DNA of 64,000 bases from an uncultured SAR86 cluster bacterium (GTDB lineage: Bacteria > Pseudomonadota > Gammaproteobacteria > Magnimaribacterales > Magnimaribacteraceae): the NCBI GenBank assembly GCA_902542325.1, contig CACBUE010000003.1:1-64000 (forward strand), read 5' to 3'. Position 1 is the first letter of the stretch. Each line of letters opens with the position of its first letter. Below the pieces are notes generated by a model, which saw only the letters and a list, made by a program, of their open reading frames with translations, was not told the origin of the DNA and did not search any database. The position numbers and the translations under genes are program-made. This document shows positions 8,413-17,137 of this stretch, piece after piece.

Positions 8413-9552
8413 TTAAACCTTTTCAAGAATGTGTATGCCGCATGCACTCCCCAGGCCAATAACATGTGTCATACCAATCTTAGCATCTTTAACTTGTCTA
8501 GCTCCGGCCTCGCCCCTCAAGTGGGTGCATACTTCATATATATTGGCTATGCCTGTAGCTCCGAGAGGATGACCTTTTGATAATAGGCCGCCAGAAACAT
8601 TTACAGGGATTCTTCCTCCGAGCTCAACTTCACCCTCATCTATCAATCTTCCAGCTTCTCCATCGTCACAGAGACCAAGATTTTCATAGTGAAGCATCTC
8701 TGCTGTAGCAAAACAATCATGTAATTCAACTAGATCAACATCGCTCGAACCAAGACCTGCCATTTCGTAGGCCTCAGCAGCAGCTTTACGAGTGCATGAA
8801 TTTACATCCGGCATTACAAGATCTCTTTCTTGGTAGGGATCACTTGTCATGACCGATGCTTTTATTCTAACTGCTCTTTGCATGCCAAGCTCTTTAGCTT
8901 TCTTCTCTGAAACTAAAACTGCGGCTGCTGCTCCATCAACATTTACCGAACACATTAATTTTGTATTAGGATAAGAAATCATTTCTGCATTCATAACTTC
9001 ATCAAGAGGTGTCTCAATTTGATATCTAGCCTTTGGATTCATTGTTGAATGATGATGATTTTTCACAGAAATCTTCGCAAATTGTTCAAAAGTAGTTCCA
9101 TATTGTCTAGCATGTTCCATACCTGCTTCAGCAAAAACTGCAGGCATAGTCCCTGAACCTAATAAGCCTTCTTTAGGTATTCCTGCTCCTCCTCCAGAGC
9201 CGCCCAAAAGACCAGTGCCCATTTGTTCAACGCCAACGGCAAGTACCACATCATATAAGCCTGCTTTTATTGAAGTCCATGCTTCTCTAAAAGCGGTAGC
9301 CCCTGTTGCACAAGCATTAGAGCAATTTACAACTGGAATACCTGTTTGACCAATCTCTTGTAAAATTCTTTGACCAACCATGGCATTAGCTTGTCCCAGA
9401 TTACCGCAATAGAAAGCCTCCATATTCCCTATGTTTAGTCCAGCATCATCAAGTGCTAACAACGCAGCTTCAGCACCAAGATCCGGAACTGTTCTGTCTG
9501 GAAACCTTCCAAACTTAATCATATCAACACCTAAAACATATACATCACTCAT
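8413..9552 (-). CDS. SCP-x/lipid-transfer-type thiolase
   Basis: A 379-residue thiolase-fold enzyme resembling the sterol carrier protein x / Ltp2 group. The nucleophile is Cys81 in NCSNACATG. VELHDCFATAEM and SKGHPLGATG hold the conserved histidines, and GLGSACGIH lies at the C-terminus. A good Shine-Dalgarno (AGGGAGA on the minus strand) precedes the ATG. The upstream DUF35 gene is 11 bases away, and such pairs form complexes in which DUF35 binds the acyl-CoA. Likely role: thiolytic or retro-aldol cleavage of branched or steroid-like acyl-CoA; the exact substrate is unknown. Confidence 0.88.
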   Translation of the reverse strand: MSDVYVLGVDMIKFGRFPDRTVPDLGAEAALLALDDAGLNIGNMEAFYCGNLGQANAMVGQRILQEIGQTGIPVVNCSNACATGATAFREAWTSIKAGLYDVVLAVGVEQMGTGLLGGSGGGAGIPKEGLLGSGTMPAVFAEAGMEHARQYGTTFEQFAKISVKNHHHSTMNPKARYQIETPLDEVMNAEMISYPNTKLMCSVNVDGAAAAVLVSEKKAKELGMQRAVRIKASVMTSDPYQERDLVMPDVNSCTRKAAAEAYEMAGLGSSDVDLVELHDCFATAEMLHYENLGLCDDGEAGRLIDEGEVELGGRIPVNVSGGLLSKGHPLGATGIANIYEVCTHLRGEAGARQVKDAKIGMTHVIGLGSACGIHILEKV

Positions 9553-9563
9553 AATTTTCTCCC

Positions 9564-9971
9564 TTATGAAATTGGTTTAAAGAAATAGCTGATATAACTA
9601 TTTCCATCTTTGTCTTTTCGACCTAAAGCATCATCAAATATTACTTCAACTGGCATATCAAAATTAATTTTATCTGGGTCTGGCTCACAATCTATCAGAT
9701 TACCCTTTAATGTTCCTCCGCCATCAAGATCAACTATCGCAGATATGTAGGGAACTTCTATTCCAGGAAAAGACCTAAAAACAATAGAATAAGAATAGAG
9801 TTTTCCAGTGTTATTCAGTTTAATAGATTGCATAGAGTCTCGCGCAAAACAATTTGAACAAACATTCCTTTCTCCAAGAAAGATTGATCCGCACTCACTA
9901 CATTTATGACCTTCAAGATAAGGTTCTCCATCTTCTGGCAACTTTAGATATTCGACAACAGGTAAACTCAT
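9564..9971 (-). CDS. DUF35 Zn-ribbon/OB-fold acyl-CoA-binding protein
   Basis: A 135-residue protein with an N-terminal rubredoxin-like zinc ribbon (Cys24, Cys27, Cys38, Cys41 in CSECG and CSNC) followed by a C-terminal OB fold. Members of this family are the small partners of SCP-x-type thiolases and FabH-like enzymes. The start has a strong Shine-Dalgarno (AGGGGGA). It is the first gene of the minus-strand unit running through the thiolase to the phosphodiesterase, and is divergent from djlA with a 60-base shared promoter region. Confidence 0.9.
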   Translation of the reverse strand: MSLPVVEYLKLPEDGEPYLEGHKCSECGSIFLGERNVCSNCFARDSMQSIKLNNTGKLYSYSIVFRSFPGIEVPYISAIVDLDGGGTLKGNLIDCEPDPDKINFDMPVEVIFDDALGRKDKDGNSYISYFFKPIS

Positions 9972-10031
9972 TATTCCCCCTATAATTAAATCTAGTTTTA
10001 TATATATTTAACTGAATTACAATAGCTGACT

Positions 10032-10763
10032 ATGAGTTTTTGGAAAGCAGGAATAGGCGGGATGATAGGGTTTTCGATAGGCGGTCCTATCGGAGGAATA
10101 CTTGGTGCAATAATAGGATCAAAACTTTCAGGAAAAGAACAAGTTAGAGCGTCAACTAAGCAAAGAAATCAAGCTGCTTTTTTTACCGCTCTTTTTGCAT
10201 GTTTTGCCAAAATTGCCAAAGCCGATGGAAAAGTAACTCGTGAAGAAGTAGATAAGGTTGATCACTTCATAAAGGAAAGATTCAACTTTCCATCGGATCA
10301 AAGAGTATTTGCTATCCAAATATTTAATCATGCAAAAGATGATAGTAATTCTTTTCGAGATTATGCCAATCAACTTGCTTCACTGTTATCATCAGATAAA
10401 TCTGCATTGATAATGTTTTATGAACTCCTATTTGAGCTTTCAATGGCAGATGGTCAGTTGGATCCTTCAGAAGAAAAACTTTTAATTGAAGCGATTGATA
10501 TTTTTCAAATTGATCCAGAATTCTTTAAAGTTAATAAAAAGAAATATAGTGCGAGTTCATCTGATGCTTATATCACCCTTGGAGTAACAGAAGATATGGC
10601 ATTTAAAGATATAAAAGTTGCTTACCAAAGAAAAAGAAAAGAATTTCATCCTGATACTTTATTATCAAAGGGTTTGCCCGAAGAATTATTAGAGAAAGCC
10701 AAAGAAAAATTCATTGAAATCCAATTGGCCTTTGAAGAAATAGAAAAGCAAAAAAATAAATAA
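10032..10763 (+). CDS. djlA: DjlA-type J-domain co-chaperone with TerB domain
   Basis: A 243-residue protein with the DjlA layout. The N-terminus (about 5-30) is a glycine-rich membrane segment, followed by a TerB-like helical domain (about 45-165, with ADGKVTREEVD and ADGQLDPSEEK) and a C-terminal J domain (about 178-243) with the diagnostic HPD at 206-208. E. coli DjlA (271 residues) is an inner-membrane DnaK partner linked to envelope stress and capsule regulation. No clear Shine-Dalgarno is seen before ATG 10032. Confidence 0.88.
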   Translation: MSFWKAGIGGMIGFSIGGPIGGILGAIIGSKLSGKEQVRASTKQRNQAAFFTALFACFAKIAKADGKVTREEVDKVDHFIKERFNFPSDQRVFAIQIFNHAKDDSNSFRDYANQLASLLSSDKSALIMFYELLFELSMADGQLDPSEEKLLIEAIDIFQIDPEFFKVNKKKYSASSSDAYITLGVTEDMAFKDIKVAYQRKRKEFHPDTLLSKGLPEELLEKAKEKFIEIQLAFEEIEKQKNK

Positions 10764-10799
10764 GGATTTCCAATTTTATTTCCCTTATGATCTGTCGGG

Positions 10800-11912
10800 A
10801 TGTCAGTAATAATTTCAGGTACAGGTCTATTCACTCCTAAAGAGTTCATAACCAATGAAGAACTAGTTCAAAGTTTCAATAATTTTGTTATAAATTTTAA
10901 TGAAGAAAATAAGGAAAAAATAGATTCCGGTGCTATGGATGCTCTGGTTCCGTCAAGCAGTGAGTTCATAAAAAAAGCTTCTGGTATTGAACAAAGATAT
11001 GTTCAAGATAAAGAAGGAATACTTGATATAACTAGAATGAGGCCTAGACTAAAAGAAAGATCTAATTCCGAGGTTTCAATCCTTGCTGAGATGGCTATAA
11101 AAGCTGCTGAGGAAGCCATAAAACAATCAGGAATAAACTCTTACGATATCGATGCGGTCATATGTGGTTGTTCAAATCTTCAAAGAGCATATCCGGCTGT
11201 AGCCATAGAAGTTCAGAAAGAACTTGGAATTTCAGGCTACGCATATGATATGAATGTTGCGTGTTCGTCGGCAACATTTTCCATACAAAATGCCTACAAT
11301 GATATTCAATCTGGTCTTGCAGATAAGGTTCTAGTAGTTAATCCCGAAATTTGTTCAGGACATTTAAATTTCAAAGACAGAGATGCACATTTCATATTCG
11401 GAGATGCAGCAACTGCCGTCATCCTCGAAAAAGATAGTAACTCCCAGTCTGCCTTTAAAATTCTTGGAACAAGCCTAAAGACACAGTTCTCAAACAATAT
11501 ACGAAATAATTTTGGATTTTTGAATTTGCCTGAAAATTCTGATCCAAAGTCTCCTGATAAATTATTCATTCAGAAAGGCAGGAGCGTCTTCAAAGAAGTG
11601 GTTCCGATGGTCCAGGCTCACATAGCTTCTCATTTAGACAAACTAAATATTGATATTCAAGAAGTAAAAAGGTTGTGGCTACATCAAGCAAATTTAAGTA
11701 TGAACCAGCTAATTGCTAAGAAACTTTTAGGAAGAGATCCTGATGAGCAGGAAATGCCAATTATTTTGAATAATTATGCTAATACTAGTTCAGCTGGCTC
11801 TATAATAGCTTTTCACCAAACAAAAGATGACTTTGTATCCGATGAAATTGGAGTTATAAGTTCTTTTGGAGCTGGATACTCAGTTGGTAGTGTAATTTTA
11901 CAAAAGATTTAA
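10800..11912 (+). CDS. Beta-ketoacyl-ACP synthase III (FabH-like)
   Basis: A 370-residue thiolase-fold condensing enzyme with the FabH triad: Cys155 (NVACSSATF), His295 (WLHQAN) and Asn328 (YANTSSAG). It is longer than E. coli FabH (317) because of an N-terminal insertion around 25-90, as in the Pseudomonas PA3286 type that condenses medium-chain acyl-CoA with malonyl-ACP. That function is an analogy. It could equally prime fatty-acid synthesis or make a specialised 3-ketoacyl product. It starts 36 bases after djlA, and the DoxX-like gene follows by 1 base. Confidence 0.85.
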   Translation: MSVIISGTGLFTPKEFITNEELVQSFNNFVINFNEENKEKIDSGAMDALVPSSSEFIKKASGIEQRYVQDKEGILDITRMRPRLKERSNSEVSILAEMAIKAAEEAIKQSGINSYDIDAVICGCSNLQRAYPAVAIEVQKELGISGYAYDMNVACSSATFSIQNAYNDIQSGLADKVLVVNPEICSGHLNFKDRDAHFIFGDAATAVILEKDSNSQSAFKILGTSLKTQFSNNIRNNFGFLNLPENSDPKSPDKLFIQKGRSVFKEVVPMVQAHIASHLDKLNIDIQEVKRLWLHQANLSMNQLIAKKLLGRDPDEQEMPIILNNYANTSSAGSIIAFHQTKDDFVSDEIGVISSFGAGYSVGSVILQKI

Positions 11913-11913
11913 T

Positions 11914-12354
11914 ATGAAATTTTTATCGAGAATTCATAATACATTAAAGGGCTTTGAAGCCTTGGAGTTTTTACCTTTATTCCTGATAAGACTCTATCTT
12001 TTTTATGTGCTTTGGTTTGCTGGGATAAATAAAATAGATTCTTTTGATAAGTTTTCAGGTTATTTGGGCACTCTTGGAGTCCCCTTCCCAGATATATTTA
12101 CTTGGTTAGTTATTATTACTGAAGCTGGAGGTGCAGCATTAATTCTAATAGGTCTATTTGTTAGGTGGTCTTCAATTCCACTTATGGTTGTTATGTTCTT
12201 TGCTGGATATCTTGTGCATTGGCAAAATGGATGGCCTCATGAAGCAAATGGTATTGAATTCGCTGCTATTTATTCATTGATGCTTCTTACTTTATTATGC
12301 TTTGGCGGAGGAAAATATTTGAGCCTTGATTATTGGGTATCAAGTAAAAAATAA
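11914..12354 (+). CDS. DoxX-family membrane protein
   Basis: A 146-residue integral membrane protein with four hydrophobic segments. FAGINKIDSFDKFSGYLGTLGVPFP near 35-60 and the segment ITEAGGAALILIGLFVRW are typical of DoxX/DoxD-like proteins, some of which act as electron-transfer or thiosulfate-oxidation subunits, though most have no assigned role. It is packed between the FabH-like gene (1-base gap) and pdxH (0-base gap), indicating one transcript. Confidence 0.8.
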   Translation: MKFLSRIHNTLKGFEALEFLPLFLIRLYLFYVLWFAGINKIDSFDKFSGYLGTLGVPFPDIFTWLVIITEAGGAALILIGLFVRWSSIPLMVVMFFAGYLVHWQNGWPHEANGIEFAAIYSLMLLTLLCFGGGKYLSLDYWVSSKK

Positions 12355-12957
12355 ATGGAACTATATCAGGCCTCAGATAACCTTTTGGAACCAATATTTA
12401 AGGCACATGAGTGGATCCAAGAAGCTCAGCAAAATGGGGTTGCTTTGCCACATGCCATGAATATCTCCTCAATAAATTTTGATGGCAAACCGTCTTCAAG
12501 AATGGTTTTATTGAAGAGAATAGGCCAAGATGGATTTGTCTTCTTTACTGATTATGATGGCAATAAGGGAAAACAGATTATCGAATCACCATATGTTGCC
12601 TTAAATTTCTGGTGGGCGAAAACAAATAAACAGATCAGAATAGAAGGTAAATGTTCCAAAGCAAGCGAAGAAGAAAATGATGAATATTTTTCTTCTAGAC
12701 CAAAAGGTTCGCAGATTTCAGCCTCTGTTTCCTTGCAAAGTGAAGAGATAGATACATATGAATCATTAGTTGAGCGGTCTCAGGAATTTGAATCGAATAA
12801 TAATGGACAAGATATAATGAGACCACAAAGATGGGGAGGATTCATAGTAGAACCAGAGTCCATAGAATTTTGGGTAGATCAAAAGAATAGGTTACACATA
12901 AGAGAGCTATATACAAAACAAGGTAGTGAATGGAAAAAGGTACTTTTGTCGCCTTAA
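12355..12957 (+). CDS. pdxH: Pyridoxamine/pyridoxine 5'-phosphate oxidase
   Basis: A 200-residue FMN enzyme that oxidises PNP or PMP to pyridoxal 5'-phosphate. Typical stretches are visible: SSRMVLLKRI and FVFFTDYDGNKGKQI (FMN site), SRPKGSQISASVSLQS, and the C-terminal WGGFIVEPESIEFWVDQKNRLHIR, where Arg and His contact substrate and FMN. Slightly shorter than E. coli PdxH (218), mainly at the N-terminus. The ATG follows the DoxX stop with no gap. Confidence 0.95.
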   Translation: MELYQASDNLLEPIFKAHEWIQEAQQNGVALPHAMNISSINFDGKPSSRMVLLKRIGQDGFVFFTDYDGNKGKQIIESPYVALNFWWAKTNKQIRIEGKCSKASEEENDEYFSSRPKGSQISASVSLQSEEIDTYESLVERSQEFESNNNGQDIMRPQRWGGFIVEPESIEFWVDQKNRLHIRELYTKQGSEWKKVLLSP

Positions 12958-12994
12958 ATCATAATATCTATTACAATGTTTTTTTTAATTACAA

Positions 12995-13015
12995 GTGACC
13001 TTTAGTATAGGTCAC
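12995..13015 (+). promoter_or_regulatory. Candidate thrS translational operator (tRNA-Thr anticodon-arm mimic)
   Basis: A perfect 7-bp stem (GTGACCT 12995-13001 with AGGTCAC 13009-13015) closes a 7-base loop TTAGTAT. Read as an anticodon loop this gives U at position 33, anticodon AGU at 34-36 and A37. AGU is a threonine anticodon, and G35/U36 are the ThrRS identity bases. The only Shine-Dalgarno-like bases (AGGT 13009-13012) lie in the 3' arm, 11 bases before ATG 13024. E. coli thrS is autoregulated by a leader hairpin with a CGU pseudo-anticodon, so the analogy is direct; function here is inferred. Confidence 0.6.
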
Positions 13016-13023
13016 CACTGACT

Positions 13024-14949
13024 ATGCCTTCCATAAAACTTCCAGATAATTCCATAAGAAATTTCGATAATCCCTTAAGTATCGATGATATCGCTAAAGA
13101 TATTGGTTCAGGCCTTGCAAAAGCTGCAGTAGCAGGAAAAATCGATGGTAAATTAGTTGACGGCTCAGAAATTATTTCTAACGATTGCAGCGTAGAAATC
13201 TTAACAATAAAAGATGATGAAGGCCTTGAGATAGTCAGACACTCATGCGCTCATCTATTGGCTCATGCCCTTAAACAGCTCTATCCAAAGGCCCAAATGG
13301 CAATTGGTCCAGTAATTAAAGATGGGTTTTATTACGATATCAAACTCGATAAAAATTTGTCAGATGAAGACTTAGAAGCTATCGAGAAGAGAATGAAAAA
13401 GCTTGCTAAGACTAAATATGATGTCAGGAGAGAAGTCGTATCACAAAAAAAAGCTATCAAGACTTTCAAAGAGAGAAATGAACCTTATAAGGTAAACCTC
13501 GCAGAAGAAATACCTGATAATGAAGTAATAGCGTTATATCATCATGAAGAATATATAGATATGTGCAGAGGTCCCCATGTAACCAATATGCGACACCTAC
13601 AGGCCTTTAAGCTTACTAAAGTATCAGGTGCTTATTGGAGGGGAGACTCCAAAAATGAAATGCTTCAAAGAATATACGGAACAGCTTGGCCAAGTTCAAA
13701 AGACTTGGAGAATTATATCCTCCAGCAGGAAGAAGCGGAAAAGAGAGACCATAGGAAATTAGGAAGACAACTAGATTTATTTCATTTTCAAGAAGAGGCA
13801 CCCGGTATGGTTTTTTGGCATCCCAAGGGATGGTCTATTTATTCGGCTTTAAAAGACTTTATAAAAATTAAACAAGATGAATACGACTATCAAGAAATCA
13901 ATACTCCTCAAATTGTTGATAGAAAGTTGTGGGAGGCTTCCGGACACTGGGATAAATATAGAGAAAATATGTTTATTACAGAAATCGATGAGGATCATGC
14001 AAACGAAAAGAGAACAAATGCCCTCAAGCCAATGAATTGTCCTTGTCATGTTCAAATATTTAATCAAGGCTTGAGATCTTATAAAGATTTGCCTATAAGA
14101 TTTTCTGAATTTGGTTCATGTCATAGATATGAAGCTTCCGGAACTCTGCATGGCCTGATGAGAGTTCGAGGATTTACTCAAGATGATGGGCATATTTTTT
14201 GTACAGAGGACCAAATTCAGGAAGAGACGAAAAATTTTATAGAATTACTTTCTGATATATATTCTCAATTAGGATTTGATGCATTTGAAATAAAACTTTC
14301 AACTAGGCCCGAGATTAGGGCTGGTTCCGAAGAAGTTTGGGATAAAGCAGAGCTTGCATTAGAGAACGCAATTAAAAACCTCAATTTACCTTATGAAATA
14401 GTAGAAGGAGATGGAGCTTTCTATGGACCCAAATTAGACTTTGTTCTGATCGATGCTTTGGGTAGAGAATGGCAATGTGGCACTTTTCAAGCAGACTTCA
14501 TTTTACCTGAGAGACTAGATGCTAAGTTTGTGGGTTCCGATAGTGAAAGACATAATCCTGTGATGATTCATAGGGCTGTTCTCGGTTCATTTGAAAGATT
14601 TTTAGGGGTTCTTATCGAACATTACGGTGGTGCACTGCCAACTTGGTTATCACCAATCCAGGCGGAAATTCTCAATATTACTGACAAACAAGCTGAATAT
14701 TGCGCAAAAATAGGTAATTTATTGAAAAAAAGTGGATTTAGGGCTCATTCGGACTTGAGGAATGAGAAGATCACTTATAAAATTCGCGACCACTCTATGC
14801 AGAAGACACCTTTTCTTCTGATAGCGGGCAACAGGGAGATGGAAAATAATACGATTTCTGTTCGAGCTAGAGGAGGGGAAGATCTTGGAGAAATGTCGAT
14901 TGATAACTTCATCCAAAAACTTCAAAATGTAGTGGATGAGAAAATATAG
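13024..14949 (+). CDS. thrS: Threonyl-tRNA synthetase
   Basis: A 641-residue class II synthetase, the standard length. Domains in order: TGS (1-60), SAD editing domain (about 65-225, with [11 protein letters not shown] supplying metal ligands and MCRGPHV), catalytic core with [10 protein letters not shown] (zinc Cys), [17 protein letters not shown] (motif 2) and [18 protein letters not shown] (motif 3), and an anticodon-binding domain from about 535. It charges tRNA-Thr. The upstream hairpin suggests translational autoregulation. It heads the translation block, 16 bases before infC. Confidence 0.97.
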   Translation: MPSIKLPDNSIRNFDNPLSIDDIAKDIGSGLAKAAVAGKIDGKLVDGSEIISNDCSVEILTIKDDEGLEIVRHSCAHLLAHALKQLYPKAQMAIGPVIKDGFYYDIKLDKNLSDEDLEAIEKRMKKLAKTKYDVRREVVSQKKAIKTFKERNEPYKVNLAEEIPDNEVIALYHHEEYIDMCRGPHVTNMRHLQAFKLTKVSGAYWRGDSKNEMLQRIYGTAWPSSKDLENYILQQEEAEKRDHRKLGRQLDLFHFQEEAPGMVFWHPKGWSIYSALKDFIKIKQDEYDYQEINTPQIVDRKLWEASGHWDKYRENMFITEIDEDHANEKRTNALKPMNCPCHVQIFNQGLRSYKDLPIRFSEFGSCHRYEASGTLHGLMRVRGFTQDDGHIFCTEDQIQEETKNFIELLSDIYSQLGFDAFEIKLSTRPEIRAGSEEVWDKAELALENAIKNLNLPYEIVEGDGAFYGPKLDFVLIDALGREWQCGTFQADFILPERLDAKFVGSDSERHNPVMIHRAVLGSFERFLGVLIEHYGGALPTWLSPIQAEILNITDKQAEYCAKIGNLLKKSGFRAHSDLRNEKITYKIRDHSMQKTPFLLIAGNREMENNTISVRARGGEDLGEMSIDNFIQKLQNVVDEKI

Positions 14950-14954
14950 TTAAC

Positions 14955-14968
14955 AGGAGAATCACATA
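14955..14968 (+). promoter_or_regulatory. infC ribosome binding site with AUA start codon
   Basis: AGGAGA at 14955-14960 lies five bases before ATA 14966-14968, where the conserved IF3 N-terminus begins. An in-frame TAA at 14951-14953 excludes any start further up, and the only codons between are CAG, GAG, AAT and CAC. E. coli infC uses AUU for autoregulation by IF3; AUA would serve the same purpose. Confidence 0.75.
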
Positions 14969-15508
14969 GCTCAAAGAAAATCTTTTAAGAAGTCTGAAAA
15001 ACGCTTACCTATAAATGGAGAAATAAAGGCAGATAAAGTTAGACTCATTAGTGAAACGGGAGAACAATTAGGAATTTTAAGTCTATCTGATGCTCTAAAG
15101 AAAGCTGAAGAGGCAGACCTTGATTTAGTTCAAATGGCTAAGGAAGGGGATCCTTTGGTTTGTAGGCTTCTAAATCATGGCAAACATATTTTTGATGCAA
15201 AAAAACAAAAGGCTGCATCAAAAAAGAAACAAAAAAGACAACAAATAAAAGAAATAAAATTTAGACCTGTAACTGAAAAAAATGACTACGAAATAAAGGT
15301 AAATAAAATTAAAAGTTTTATAGAAAATGGAGATAAAGCAAAGATTACATTAAGATTTAGAGGCAGAGAAATGGCCCATCAACAGATCGGCATGGAGCTT
15401 TTAAAAAGAGTTGAGTCTGATTTAGTGAGTTTGGCAAGTGTAGAACAGTTTCCAACTTTAGAGGGAAGACAGCTGGTAATGATGATGGCCCCCAACAAGA
15501 AAAATTAA
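14966..15508 (+). CDS. infC: Translation initiation factor IF-3
   Basis: Read from ATA 14966 the product is 180 residues, the same length as E. coli IF3. It begins with a basic tail, then [15 protein letters not shown] and [13 protein letters not shown] (N domain) followed by the linker and C domain ([29 protein letters not shown]). The first in-frame ATG is at 15134 and would delete most of the N domain, so the non-AUG start is required. IF3 binds the 30S subunit and rejects non-standard start codons, so it can repress its own AUA start. rpmI follows by 2 bases. Confidence 0.93.
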   Translation: MAQRKSFKKSEKRLPINGEIKADKVRLISETGEQLGILSLSDALKKAEEADLDLVQMAKEGDPLVCRLLNHGKHIFDAKKQKAASKKKQKRQQIKEIKFRPVTEKNDYEIKVNKIKSFIENGDKAKITLRFRGREMAHQQIGMELLKRVESDLVSLASVEQFPTLEGRQLVMMMAPNKKN

Positions 15509-15510
15509 TT

Positions 15511-15708
15511 ATGAGTAAATTAAAAGTACATAGTGGAGCGAGTAAAAGGTTTAAGAGCACAGGTTCTGGGCTGAAAAGAAAAAAAGCCAACAAGAGCCAT
15601 ATTCTCACCAAAATGAAAACCAAAAGAAAGAGACAACTTAGAGGCACAACAGAGATAGCTAAAGGCGATCAACTGCTCGTTGACAAGATGTTAAAAATTA
15701 AAACTTAA
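15511..15708 (+). CDS. rpmI: Large ribosomal subunit protein bL35
   Basis: A 65-residue, strongly basic protein matching bL35: [13 protein letters not shown] near the N-terminus, [24 protein letters not shown] in the middle and the short C-terminal helix. It lies 2 bases after infC and 9 bases before rplT, in the conserved infC-rpmI-rplT order. In E. coli this pair is regulated by L20 binding to the mRNA; no such site was confirmed here. Confidence 0.96.
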   Translation: MSKLKVHSGASKRFKSTGSGLKRKKANKSHILTKMKTKRKRQLRGTTEIAKGDQLLVDKMLKIKT

Positions 15709-15717
15709 GAGAAGATA

Positions 15718-16077
15718 ATGGCAAGAGTAAAAAGAGGGGTCCAGGCAAAGGCTAGGCATAAAAAAGTACTTAAGCAAGCTAAGGGCTTCAGAGGTGCTAG
15801 GAGTAGAACATATAAGGTAGCAAAACAAGCTGTTATGCGTGCTGGACAATATGCCTATAGAGATAGAAGAGTAAAGAAGAGAGTGTTTCGTTCTTTATGG
15901 ATTGTAAGAATCAATGCTGCTGCTAGAGATAATGGGATTACTTACAGTCAGCTTATAGCTGGATTAAAAAAGGCCAATATAGATTTAGATAGAAAAGTTC
16001 TGGCTAGCCTTGCTGTCAACGATAAGGAAGCATTTTCTTTAATAGCAGAACAAGCTAAATCAAATTTAGCTGCTTAA
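15718..16077 (+). CDS. rplT: Large ribosomal subunit protein bL20
   Basis: A 119-residue protein with the full bL20 pattern: [54 protein letters not shown] and the C-terminal globular part ending in [10 protein letters not shown]. It binds 23S rRNA early in assembly. A Shine-Dalgarno (AGAG) precedes ATG 15718. A 63-base gap with a good -10 box separates it from pheS. Confidence 0.97.
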   Translation: MARVKRGVQAKARHKKVLKQAKGFRGARSRTYKVAKQAVMRAGQYAYRDRRVKKRVFRSLWIVRINAAARDNGITYSQLIAGLKKANIDLDRKVLASLAVNDKEAFSLIAEQAKSNLAA

Positions 16078-16113
16078 TTAAAATTCTCTTAATAAGCTCC
16101 AACCTATTATTAG

Positions 16114-16119
16114 TATAAT
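16114..16119 (+). promoter_or_regulatory. Candidate -10 box for pheST
   Basis: TATAAT at 16114-16119 lies in the 63-base rplT-pheS gap, 21 bases before the pheS ATG. No good -35 hexamer is seen 16-18 bases upstream, so this is either a weak promoter or a chance match in AT-rich DNA. Confidence 0.35.
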
Positions 16120-16140
16120 GGTCTAAAGTATAGTTAGATC

Positions 16141-17136
16141 ATGAACTTAGACTCTCTCAAAAAGAAAATATCTGATTTAGAATCAAACGCTAAGAACCAA
16201 TTCGGCTCAGCTAATGATAAGTTGGAACTCGATAATATTTATCGTTCTTATTTAGGAAAAAAAGGTGAAGTCAACCTTCTTTTGAAGTCTCTAGGATCTT
16301 TGCCTCAAGAAAAACGAAAGGAGGCCGGAAAACTTCTTAATACTTTAAAAGGTGTTATAGAGAAAAACTATGCTCTCACTAGTTCTTTGCTTAACGATAA
16401 AGCTAATCTATCAAAATTAGAAAAGGATAAGCTTGATATTAGTCTTCCTGGATTTAGCAGTAGAAAAGGATCTATCCATCCTGTGACACGAACTATCCGT
16501 GATGTTTGCGATTTTTTTGAACGAATGGGTTTTGATGTTGAAGCTGGGCCTGAAGCTGAAATAGATTATTATAATTTTGAGGCTTTAAATGTTCCTGAAG
16601 ATCATCCTGCAAAAGACATGCATGATACTTTTTATCTCAATAATGAAGGATTATTAAGAACTCATACTTCTCCAGTTCAAATAAGGACCATGGAAAAGAG
16701 TGAAGCTCCGCATAGGATCATTTGCCCGGGGAAAGTTTATAGAAAAGACTCAGATTTAACTCATACTCCTATGTTTCATCAGATAGAAGGTCTTGTTGTT
16801 GAAGAGGGAGCATCATTCGCTCAATTAAAAGGTTTATTGAATGATTTTTTAACTGATTTCTTTGGAGAAGAGATCGAGTTGAGATTTAGGCCCTCATATT
16901 TTCCTTTTACAGAACCCTCCGCCGAAGTGGATATAAGATGGAAAAAAAATTGGTTAGAGGTATTAGGATGCGGTATGGTCCACCCAAATGTTCTAAAGAG
17001 TGTCGGCGTTGATACTAAAAAATACAGTGGATTTGCATTCGGATTAGGCGTTGAAAGAATGGCTATGCTGAAATATAACATCCCAGACCTAAGAGCTTTT
17101 TTTGAAAATGATATTCGCTTTTTAGATCAATTTTAG
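16141..17136 (+). CDS. pheS: Phenylalanyl-tRNA synthetase alpha subunit
   Basis: A 331-residue class II synthetase subunit of usual length. An N-terminal coiled-coil (1-85) is followed by the catalytic core with GSIHPVTRTIRDVCDFFERMGF, THTSPVQIRTME, MFHQIEGLVVEE (motif 2), FRPSYFPFTEPSAEVDI and GFAFGLGVERMAML (motif 3). It forms an alpha2-beta2 enzyme with PheT. One base separates its stop from pheT. Confidence 0.97.
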   Translation: MNLDSLKKKISDLESNAKNQFGSANDKLELDNIYRSYLGKKGEVNLLLKSLGSLPQEKRKEAGKLLNTLKGVIEKNYALTSSLLNDKANLSKLEKDKLDISLPGFSSRKGSIHPVTRTIRDVCDFFERMGFDVEAGPEAEIDYYNFEALNVPEDHPAKDMHDTFYLNNEGLLRTHTSPVQIRTMEKSEAPHRIICPGKVYRKDSDLTHTPMFHQIEGLVVEEGASFAQLKGLLNDFLTDFFGEEIELRFRPSYFPFTEPSAEVDIRWKKNWLEVLGCGMVHPNVLKSVGVDTKKYSGFAFGLGVERMAMLKYNIPDLRAFFENDIRFLDQF

Positions 17137-17137
17137 T

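Noticed and set aside
12970-12987. T-run as a terminator after pdxH
   Set aside because: The hairpin lies downstream of the T run, not upstream, and fits a thrS operator better.
15134-15508. A 124-residue protein starting at ATG 15134 as the infC product
   Set aside because: The conserved IF3 N domain is encoded in the same frame upstream, back to 14966.
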